NCBI GenBank assembly: GCA_007131895.1
Contig: SLPR01000287.1
Location: 1 to 5,573 of the forward strand
Origin: Bacteroidales bacterium
Lineage (GTDB): Bacteria; Bacteroidota; Bacteroidia; Bacteroidales; UBA7960
Direction of reading: 5' to 3'
Length of the DNA stretch: 5,573 nt
This document shows positions 1-5,228 of the stretch, piece by piece. The notes beneath the pieces were generated by a model. The model had not been told where the DNA came from and did no database searches. It saw only the letters and a program-made list of their open reading frames with translations. How positions within the stretch are numbered: the stretch's first letter is position 1; the number at the start of each line of letters is the position of its first letter. Both the position numbers and the translations under genes were made by a program.

Positions 1-29
1 AAAAGGGATTTTTTTTTCCGGGTTTTCAC
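1..29 (-). CDS. Possible 5' start of next gene (partial, GTG start)
   Basis: A GTG at 29-27 opens a frame that runs off the window and reads M-K-T-R-K-K-K-S-L. It starts 18 nt after the rhomboid B stop codon and continues in the same frame. A short Lys/Arg-rich start would suit a membrane or exported protein with a positive N-terminus. From memory, Bacteroidota often have an endonuclease/exonuclease/phosphatase-family protein with such an N-terminus directly after the paired rhomboid genes. I see no Shine-Dalgarno. Only nine codons are visible, so both the start and the identity are inference. Confidence 0.25.
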
Positions 30-47
30 AGTAAGCGCTGATTGGGG

Positions 48-944
48 TTAATCCTTGTTACTCATTCTGAAAAGGATTTCCTTTTCTTCGCTCGATAGGC
101 TCTGGTATCCGTGCTTAGATATTTTATCGAGGATATGATCCATCCTTTTTTGGTTTTCCACCCTGTGCCGGTTGTATTCTTCATCGCTAACAGGTTTTTT
201 ACTCCGGTACTCCACACGCATTTTAGGCTTTGGGTTAAAAATACTTCCTAAAGCTCCAACCCACATGCTTACAAACTTTCCCGGGTCTTTGCCGCTTTTT
301 AAAAGCATTACGTATACAAATCCCCATAAAGCCCCTCCCAGGTGAGCCAGATGTCCTCCTGAATTGCCCTTGTCTATACTCAGCAAATCTATCACCACAA
401 AGAAAATCGCAATATATTTAAGTTTTATCCGCCCCAGAATAATTAAGGGAAGTTCATAATTCGGCATGTAAGTAGCTGCGGCAATAAAAATGGCCAATAC
501 AGATGCTGAAGCACCAATGGCAACAGCCAGGTGTTTGTCCAGGCTGAATACCGGGAAGAAATTATAGGCAAGAATAAAAAACAAGGCTCCCACAAGACCG
601 CCAATGAGGTAAGTTCCTGTCATCCGGTTTTCTCCCAGAAACTCCCTGAATAAACGTCCTCCAATATACAGCATAAACATATTGAAGAAAATATGGAAAA
701 GGTCAAAATGCAGAAACATATAGGTGAACAGCGTCCAGGGACGTGTGAGGAGCGTATCTGTATTGGAAGGCACTCCAAACCAGTTGATGATGCCATTATA
801 GGCTGATGGCGCATCAAACAGGAAAAACAGTACACGGATAATCCCAACCAGCACAAAAATGGCTAAATTGATACCAATAAGGCGGGAAAGCACTGAACCT
901 CGTGCAAAAAAATCGCGTATTTCACTAAATATAGATGATTGCAT
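48..944 (-). CDS. Rhomboid-family intramembrane serine protease B, with C-terminal cytoplasmic extension
   Basis: This 298-residue polytopic membrane protein is predicted to cleave transmembrane substrates within the inner membrane. Six hydrophobic segments lie near residues 22-43, 71-97, 110-129, 142-159, 170-189 and 196-216. The oxyanion HxxxN motif is H84-IFF-N88. The catalytic serine is S146 in G-A-S-A, and the catalytic histidine is H201 in the AHxxGxxxG motif of the last helix. The residue after the serine is Ala instead of the usual Gly of GxSG; the Ser, His and Asn are intact, so activity is likely. A hydrophilic tail (about 217-298) ends in a block containing ILDKIS, GYQSLSSEEK and LFRMS. 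I recall this block from the C-termini of many bacterial rhomboids (possibly DUF6576). The ATG at 944 is preceded by an A-rich leader without a clear Shine-Dalgarno. It is the last complete gene of the mutL/rhomboid block. Confidence 0.93.
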   Translation of the reverse strand: MQSSIFSEIRDFFARGSVLSRLIGINLAIFVLVGIIRVLFFLFDAPSAYNGIINWFGVPSNTDTLLTRPWTLFTYMFLHFDLFHIFFNMFMLYIGGRLFREFLGENRMTGTYLIGGLVGALFFILAYNFFPVFSLDKHLAVAIGASASVLAIFIAAATYMPNYELPLIILGRIKLKYIAIFFVVIDLLSIDKGNSGGHLAHLGGALWGFVYVMLLKSGKDPGKFVSMWVGALGSIFNPKPKMRVEYRSKKPVSDEEYNRHRVENQKRMDHILDKISKHGYQSLSSEEKEILFRMSNKD

Positions 945-974
945 AATTTTTCTTTTTTACTCTCTTTTAGACAT

Positions 975-1064
975 TTACCAACGCTTGAAATAACGCAAAA
1001 AATTACTACATAATTTCAGCGCTACGCGCCTTTTTTTAACAGCTGCCTTATCTTTCGTTCTCAT
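975..1064 (-). CDS. Possible 29-residue highly basic small protein or leader peptide
   Basis: A small ORF between the two rhomboid genes starts with ATG at 1064 and stops with TAA at 977-975, 30 nt before rhomboid B. Its 29 residues include 11 Lys/Arg and only one Asp. It begins MRTKDKAAVKK and ends FLRYFKRW. The second half could form an amphipathic helix with L18, F22, Y25/F26 and W29 on one face. An AAGGA Shine-Dalgarno sits 7 nt before the ATG, better placed than for most genes here. That site lies in the 3' arm of a 10-bp hairpin. I recognise no family. It could be a real microprotein, a leader peptide controlling rhomboid B, or a chance ORF; coding status is unproven. Confidence 0.3.
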   Translation of the reverse strand: MRTKDKAAVKKRRVALKLCSNFLRYFKRW

Positions 1065-1070
1065 ATAATC

Positions 1071-1097
1071 ATCCTTCCCGAAAAACCGGGACAGGAT
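1071..1097 (-). promoter_or_regulatory. 10-bp hairpin that overlaps the Shine-Dalgarno of the small ORF
   Basis: On the minus strand the arms ATCCTgTCCCG and CGGGAAGGAT pair over 10 bp around a GTTTTT loop, with one bulged G. The 3' arm contains the AAGGA placed 7 nt before the ATG at 1064, so the folded RNA would hide that site. No U-tract follows, which argues against a Rho-independent terminator. A role in translational control is inference. Confidence 0.45.
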
Positions 1098-1102
1098 TTG
1101 TG

Positions 1103-1119
1103 TGTTTAAAACTTAAACA
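1103..1119. repeat. Perfect 7-bp inverted repeat (TGTTTAA-N3-TTAAACA)
   Basis: TGTTTAA and TTAAACA flank a three-base centre. The AT-rich perfect dyad could be a protein-binding operator or a weak RNA hairpin. It touches the hairpin at 1119-1141 and lies 6 bp from the hairpin at 1071-1097. Confidence 0.45.
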
Positions 1120-1141
1120 TGCAAGTTTCATCCACCTGCAT
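1119..1141 (-). repeat. 8-bp hairpin just after the rhomboid A stop codon
   Basis: On the minus strand ATGCAGGT and ACTTGCAT pair around a 7-nt loop, starting two bases after the stop codon. One pair is G·U, which becomes an A·C mismatch on the other strand. The structure therefore favours the minus-strand transcript, as expected for a 3' element of the rhomboid A mRNA. No U-tract follows, so a classical terminator is unlikely. Confidence 0.4.
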
Positions 1142-1143
1142 CC

Positions 1144-1983
1144 TTAGTACAATTTTCCTTTGCTTTTCCAGTATCTTATCAGCAGATAACCGAACAACAT
1201 CCCTCCAAGGTGTGCAAAGTGTGCTACATTGCTTCCCGGGCGAGATATGCCAAAATACAACTCCATAACTCCATAGGCAATCACAAAATATTTTGCCTTG
1301 ATGGGTATAGCAAAGAAAAGATAAATCATTGAGTTGGGAAAAAGCATACCAAAGGCAAGTAAAATACCAAAAACTGCTCCTGATGCACCTACAACCACTG
1401 GCAGGTTCAGAAAGTCAATCTTGTATTGATTAAGGAAGTTTACTGCCCTTACCATGGCCTGGTTGGGGGCCTCGTTGATCAGGCTGTTGTAATCTCTTAA
1501 AAACAACCGGAAATTGTTGTTGATTTCCTGTGACCCTATTTTAAAATATTCTGATTCCAGAAACAGTTTCAGGCTTTCATGGTCGGGGTTGTTGAGCACT
1601 TCGTTTACGGCCCGCAATGTGGGAAGCATCTGCCAGTAAAGGATGGCATAATGCAGCAGGGCTGCTCCCAGTCCTGTTATGATATAGTAGAGCACAAACC
1701 TTTTGGGTCCCCATACATTTTCAAGCACATTGCCGAACATCCAAAGGGCAAACATATTGAAAAACAGGTGTGTAGGGCTTCCGTGCATGAACATGTAGGT
1801 GATAAACTGATAGGGTGCAAAATTCTGGGCTCCAGGAAAGTGTAATCCCAGCACCCTGTAAAGGTCGATTCCGAAAGAATTACCTACAGCAATGGTTGCC
1901 AGGTAAAACAAACCATTGATTATCAAAAGATTTTTTACTATTGGGGGTAACAAAGTGAAACCTCCGGGCCTGAATTGTTGCAT
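1144..1983 (-). CDS. Rhomboid-family intramembrane serine protease A, with large periplasmic loop
   Basis: This 279-residue inner-membrane protein has the full rhomboid signature: H72-LFF-N76 (oxyanion), G199-A-S201-G (catalytic serine) and H258 in A-H-L-G-G-M-L-F-G (catalytic histidine). Hydrophobic helices lie near 15-33, 68-88, 96-118, 199-216, 229-246 and 252-271. Its most distinctive feature is a hydrophilic segment of about 78 residues (119-196) between helices 3 and 4. By GlpG topology this loop is periplasmic and next to the active site, so it may select or gate substrates (inference). There is no C-terminal extension, unlike rhomboid B. The ATG at 1983 begins MQQFRPGGFTLLPP, and an upstream -7 promoter element at 2052-2045 suggests it can be transcribed separately from mutL. 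The substrate is unknown. Confidence 0.94.
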   Translation of the reverse strand: MQQFRPGGFTLLPPIVKNLLIINGLFYLATIAVGNSFGIDLYRVLGLHFPGAQNFAPYQFITYMFMHGSPTHLFFNMFALWMFGNVLENVWGPKRFVLYYIITGLGAALLHYAILYWQMLPTLRAVNEVLNNPDHESLKLFLESEYFKIGSQEINNNFRLFLRDYNSLINEAPNQAMVRAVNFLNQYKIDFLNLPVVVGASGAVFGILLAFGMLFPNSMIYLFFAIPIKAKYFVIAYGVMELYFGISRPGSNVAHFAHLGGMLFGYLLIRYWKSKGKLY

Positions 1984-2026
1984 AGAAAGAAATGTTTATG
2001 ATCGAAAAACTAACAAGCATGCAGTG

Positions 2027-2040
2027 GGTATGTTTATACC
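2027..2040. repeat. Small inverted repeat (5-bp arms, 4-base loop)
   Basis: GGTAT-GTTT-ATACC is a perfect 5-bp dyad. If the -7 box at 2052-2045 is used, it falls at or near the start of the rhomboid A transcript. It is one of three repeats with the same 5+4+5 geometry within 66 bp. Confidence 0.35.
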
Positions 2041-2044
2041 GGCA

Positions 2045-2052
2045 CAAAAATA
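2045..2052 (-). promoter_or_regulatory. Candidate -7 element for rhomboid A
   Basis: TATTTTTG matches the Bacteroidota sigma consensus TAnnTTTG at every fixed position and lies about 60 bp before the rhomboid A start. No convincing TTTG/TTG -33 element is found 17-23 bp upstream; that place is taken by a small inverted repeat. It is a half-supported promoter that may need an activator. Confidence 0.4.
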
Positions 2053-2063
2053 TGTGATATTGA

Positions 2064-2092
2064 TGCAGATAACTGCAGGGCTTATAAAAGCC
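2064..2092. repeat. Two adjacent 14-bp inverted repeats with the same loop
   Basis: On the minus strand GGCTT-TTAT-AAGCC (2092-2079) is followed after one base by TGCAG-TTAT-CTGCA (2077-2064). Both have perfect 5-bp arms and the same TTAT loop. They lie just upstream of the rhomboid A -7 box and 67-95 bp after the mutL stop. No T-tract follows, so they are not an obvious terminator. They could be operator half-sites or small mRNA hairpins. Confidence 0.4.
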
Positions 2093-2158
2093 TCGCATTG
2101 TCACTAAAACGGTAAAAATACGATTTTTGTAAGATAATTTTTATCAAAGTAAATGCAA

Positions 2159-4024
2159 TTACTTGAATTTGTCTCCTATTTCATCCATCCCCAGCATATT
2201 GAGTGTAGGTTTTCCGGAGGGTGTCTGGTAGGGCATTTCGCAGGAAAACAATTCATCTGTAAGGGCATTCATCTCTTCTGTGGTGAGGGGTTTACCAGTT
2301 TTCACAGAAAGACTTTTGGCCAGCGACCGGGCCAGATTTACCCTGGTATCCAGTTTTATGCTGGCATTGTTTTTTTTAAAATTTTCCAGTATAGATTCCA
2401 TAATCCACTGCAGATTTTCATTGTCTGCCAGGTCGGCAGGTACTGCATTGATCATGTAAGAGTTATGACTGTAATCGCTGATATCGAATCCCAGTGATGC
2501 TATTTCGGTTCGGATTTCCCTGAGCAGATCAGCATCGGGCTCAGTAAGTTTGATTTGTTCGGGAAAAAGCAGCGTCTGGGATGCAACTTTACGGTTTTCA
2601 AGCATTTTCAGGTGTTTCTCGAAAAGAATTCTTTCGTGTGCCCGCTGCTGGTCGATTATCATCAGTCCGGATTTTATGGAGGTAAGGATATATCGTCCCT
2701 GCAGGTGCATGAACTTTTTGCCCTGGGGTTTGTCCTGACCTTCCTGCCAGTCAGGGCTTATGATGGTTTGTTGCGATGCGTGCTGACCAGGCTCAATTCT
2801 TTGTTGCTGGCTGTCCTGGCTCGCAGCCCTGCCGGGCTGAGGGAAAAGTTTTTCCCACTGCCTGGGATTGGCCCTGGAAGTGAGATTTTTTCCTGAACTT
2901 CCTGTACTTTTTTCCTGTTCAAAGGGATTGAAATTCGGGTTCACGTCTATAGTGGGGGCAACTACAGGCTTGGTTTTATCAAATCTCACATCGTCAAAGG
3001 CTGTTTCCCGCTCAAAATCAAGGCTGGGAACAATGTTGAATTTTCCCAGGCTGCGCTTAACAGCCGCTTTTATGATCTGGTAAATCAGCTTTTCATCCTG
3101 AAACTTGATTTCAGTTTTGGTGGGATGGACATTCACGTCAATTTGAGCCGGGTCTATTTGCAGAAAAAGAAAAAAAGCAGGGTAAGAATCGTCTGGTATG
3201 AGTTCCTCAAAACCGTTTTCTACAGCATGGTTGAGATAAGGGGACTTGATGTATCTGTTATTGACAAAGAAGTATTGGTCCGACTTTCGTTTTTTGGCAT
3301 ATTCGGGTTTGAGAATATATCCCTGAATGCTGACAATCTGGGTGTCTTCTTCGATGGGGATAAGTCTTGGTTTGTAATGGCTGCCAAAGAGGTTGATAAT
3401 TCTGCTGCCCAGGTTGCCTGTGCCTGCCTGTGTGACAAGCTGGTTGTTGTGATAATAGCTGAATGCCACCTGGGGGTGAGCCAGTGCTATCCTGATGAAT
3501 TCGTTGAAGACATGAGCTTTTTCTACATTGTCTGATTTGAGAAAATTTCGCCGGGCAGGGGTGTTAAAAAACAAGTTCTTAACGATAATGGTTGTACCTA
3601 TGGGTGCCTGACATTGTTGCTGCGTTTCGAGCTTTGAACCTTCCATGAAAATTTCGGTAGCCAGCGGAGTATCAGCGGAGCGTGTTTTTAGCTCAACCCT
3701 TGCCACAGAAGCAATAGAAGCCAGGGCTTCACCCCTGAAACCCATAGTAGTGAGAGCCCATAAGTCACTGGCATTTTTGATTTTGCTGGTGGCATGACGT
3801 TCAAAACTCATTCGGGCGTCATTTTCCGACATTCCTTTGCCGTTGTCTGTTACCTGAATCAGGGTACGTCCTGCATCTTTAACAATGAGCTTGATATCGG
3901 TTGCCCCGGCATCGATGGAGTTTTCAAGAAGTTCTTTTACTACCGATGCAGGTCTTTGCACAACTTCACCTGCAGCAATCTGGTTGGCAACTGAATCGGG
4001 AAGAAGTTTGATGATGTCTGACAT
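2159..4024 (-). CDS. mutL: DNA mismatch repair protein MutL
   Basis: MutL couples MutS mismatch recognition to strand removal. The 621 residues form an N-terminal GHKL ATPase (about 1-330), a Gln-rich linker (about 331-430) and a C-terminal dimerisation domain (about 433-621). ATPase motifs are clear: KELLENSIDAG with E31 (general base) and N35 (Mg), D60-NGKG, GFRGEAL at 95-101, FVNNR at 253-257 and DVNVHPTK at 296-303. In the C-terminal domain, QTLLFP (483-488) resembles the sliding-clamp-binding motif. The endonuclease motif DQHA(x)2E(x)4E is altered to D458-QQR-AH-E464-RILF-E469, and the terminal CPHGRP-like motif reads T601-PSGKP. Three of the five usual metal ligands thus seem replaced (His to Gln, Cys to Thr, His to Ser), suggesting weak or absent nicking activity (inference). 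The ATG fits the family N-terminus (MSDIIKLLPDSVANQIAAGE). It starts 22 bp after the 88-codon gene, probably in one operon. Confidence 0.97.
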   Translation of the reverse strand: MSDIIKLLPDSVANQIAAGEVVQRPASVVKELLENSIDAGATDIKLIVKDAGRTLIQVTDNGKGMSENDARMSFERHATSKIKNASDLWALTTMGFRGEALASIASVARVELKTRSADTPLATEIFMEGSKLETQQQCQAPIGTTIIVKNLFFNTPARRNFLKSDNVEKAHVFNEFIRIALAHPQVAFSYYHNNQLVTQAGTGNLGSRIINLFGSHYKPRLIPIEEDTQIVSIQGYILKPEYAKKRKSDQYFFVNNRYIKSPYLNHAVENGFEELIPDDSYPAFFLFLQIDPAQIDVNVHPTKTEIKFQDEKLIYQIIKAAVKRSLGKFNIVPSLDFERETAFDDVRFDKTKPVVAPTIDVNPNFNPFEQEKSTGSSGKNLTSRANPRQWEKLFPQPGRAASQDSQQQRIEPGQHASQQTIISPDWQEGQDKPQGKKFMHLQGRYILTSIKSGLMIIDQQRAHERILFEKHLKMLENRKVASQTLLFPEQIKLTEPDADLLREIRTEIASLGFDISDYSHNSYMINAVPADLADNENLQWIMESILENFKKNNASIKLDTRVNLARSLAKSLSVKTGKPLTTEEMNALTDELFSCEMPYQTPSGKPTLNMLGMDEIGDKFK

Positions 4025-4046
4025 GTATGAAGAAGAAAATTCAGGT

Positions 4047-4313
4047 TTAGGCTAGAAAGATGTAGTAAAAAAATATTCCTATAACGAGCAGAATTGCCAA
4101 TACCCTGAGGTTGGCATTTTTCTGCGCCGCTTGTGGGCTGTTGCGTTTCCAGCGCAAATCCATGCGCTCACGCAAGGCTTCTGAGTATTCTTTATCTGTT
4201 TCTTCAAATGCGGTCTTCAAACGCTTGTTGCGCTCTTCTTTAGCCTTGTCCCAGTATACGGGTTTGTAATTGAACTGCTTGTTTTTATTCGTTTTGAAAA
4301 ATGTAAGTGCCAT
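4047..4313 (-). CDS. Small tail-anchored membrane protein, function unknown
   Basis: This 88-residue protein has a short N-terminal block with FNYKPVYWD (15-22), a very charged Lys/Glu/Arg-rich middle (about 23-58) likely to be helical, and one hydrophobic helix at about 70-87 reaching the C-terminus. The arrangement suggests a tail-anchored protein with its charged part in the cytoplasm. I recall similar short proteins with an FxYxP motif near mutL in other Bacteroidota, but I know of no established function. It is the first gene after a good promoter and lies 22 bp before mutL, so the two are probably cotranscribed. Its start is supported by GGAGG 5 nt before the ATG. Confidence 0.85.
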   Translation of the reverse strand: MALTFFKTNKNKQFNYKPVYWDKAKEERNKRLKTAFEETDKEYSEALRERMDLRWKRNSPQAAQKNANLRVLAILLVIGIFFYYIFLA

Positions 4314-4318
4314 AATAT

Positions 4319-4323
4319 CCTCC
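4319..4323 (-). promoter_or_regulatory. Strong Shine-Dalgarno (GGAGG) for the 88-codon gene
   Basis: GGAGG lies 5 nt before the ATG at 4313 and fixes that start. The confidently called neighbouring genes have A/T-rich leaders without such a site, as is usual in Bacteroidota, so this one stands out. Confidence 0.6.
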
Positions 4324-4373
4324 GATCATTGGTTTGTTCGTAAGCCCCGGTTTTAGTTTCGTTTTCCTTTGTG

Positions 4374-4404
4374 CAAAGTTACAAAATAATGGGCTTTGAA
4401 GAAA
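4374..4404 (-). promoter_or_regulatory. Bacteroidota-type promoter for the small membrane protein/mutL operon
   Basis: The -7 element TAACTTTG (4381-4374) matches TAnnTTTG at all fixed positions. TTTC (4404-4401), one mismatch from the -33 consensus TTTG, lies 19 bp upstream, within the usual spacing. Transcription would start near 4368, giving a leader of about 55 nt. The site lies in the 120-bp gap after the methyltransferase gene, marking the change from the glycan block to the mutL block. Confidence 0.6.
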
Positions 4405-4433
4405 CGGTATCCTGTCCCATATATCCTTAAAAC

Positions 4434-5228
4434 CTATAAGGGTTGCTGTTTGTGGCCGACAATAATTTTCTCCCTGTCATCTACCAGGATTTTGTTGTTT
4501 CTCAAATGGTTTTTCAGTTCACTGGCATCCACCAGTTTCAGATGGAACCCGGCCTGTTTTATCCTTTCAGTATAGTCAGCACCATAAATCCGCACATGGT
4601 CTTTCTGCCCGAAAATCTTCTCTCTTTCTGCTTCGGAGGTGATGGTAAAATTCTCAAAGGTTTTCTCCGTCTTCCAGGAAATAGGAACCTGCAAAATGGC
4701 ATCTCCTCCCGGTTTCAGCACACGGTATATCTCTCTGAGTGCTTTAGCATCATCGGGGATATGTTCCAGTACATGGCTGACAATTATCAGGTCAAAGCGT
4801 TCATCAGCAAAGGGCATTTCTGTCAGATTTACATATGCTATATTTCTGCAAAAGGGGTATCTCTCCGTGTCAATATCCCCGCAGGTATAGTCGATGTCAG
4901 CACACGATTGAAACACATGGGTAAAGGCCTCTTCAGGGGCAATATGCAATACATGATAGTTTTTTTTGGTGAAAACACCCGTTTTTTCCAGGTACATAAA
5001 TAACAGTCGTTGCCGTTTTCCGCTCAGACATACCGGGCAATTGTCGTGTTGTGAATAGCCACCTCCTATGATTTCCAGTTCGGCAAACAAATTTGATTTC
5101 ACACCGGATGGATGTAACAACCGCAAATGACTTCTGCATACATTGCAGTAGTAACTGTTGCCAAACCAGAAAATTTTCTTCAGGATGACTTTCAGCTTCC
5201 GGGGTAGTAATTGTTTAAGGAACTTCAT
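4434..5228 (-). CDS. SAM-dependent methyltransferase with N-terminal zinc-finger-like region
   Basis: With the ATG at 5228 the protein has 264 residues; a TTG at 5234 would add two. I prefer the ATG because it is the commoner start and gives a basic N-terminus (MKFLKQLLPRKLK). Two CxxC pairs, C28/C31 and C64/C67, look like a zinc-binding knuckle. The class I methyltransferase fold follows: a motif I strand VLHIAPE (93-99), acidic residues D118/D120, FDLIIVSHVLEHIPDD with D146, H152, E155 and H156, and LREIYRVLKPGG (164-175). HVRIYGADYTERIKQAGF near the C-terminus is typical of this subgroup. Motif I lacks the usual glycine-rich loop; HIAPE takes its place. The gene overlaps the flippase-like gene by 14 bp, so a role in modifying a surface glycan or its precursor is likely, but the substrate cannot be told. 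Confidence 0.88.
   Translation of the reverse strand: MKFLKQLLPRKLKVILKKIFWFGNSYYCNVCRSHLRLLHPSGVKSNLFAELEIIGGGYSQHDNCPVCLSGKRQRLLFMYLEKTGVFTKKNYHVLHIAPEEAFTHVFQSCADIDYTCGDIDTERYPFCRNIAYVNLTEMPFADERFDLIIVSHVLEHIPDDAKALREIYRVLKPGGDAILQVPISWKTEKTFENFTITSEAEREKIFGQKDHVRIYGADYTERIKQAGFHLKLVDASELKNHLRNNKILVDDREKIIVGHKQQPL

Noticed and set aside
9..17. Run of nine T's near the window edge
   Set aside because: No stable stem precedes it on the plus strand. On the minus strand it can be the lysine codons of the next gene.
1018..1037. Plus-strand GCGC-TAC-GCGC stem followed by seven T's, like a terminator
   Set aside because: The stem is only 4 bp with a three-base loop and no plus-strand gene ends there. 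The sequence is better explained as part of the Lys/Arg-rich small ORF on the other strand.
2153..2497. Plus-strand ORF of 114 codons, and others at 2555-2896, 3125-3535 and 4443-5003
   Set aside because: They lie opposite mutL or the methyltransferase, have no family resemblance or membrane pattern, and the minus-strand frames carry clear conserved motifs. They are antisense shadows.
3220..3438. Minus-strand ORF of 72 codons inside mutL
   Set aside because: It overlaps the conserved ATPase domain of MutL in another frame and has no support of its own.
4409..4418. Ten-base match (ATCCTGTCCC) to the minus strand at 1097-1088
   Set aside because: A single 10-base match within 5.5 kb is compatible with chance, and only one of the two copies forms a hairpin.
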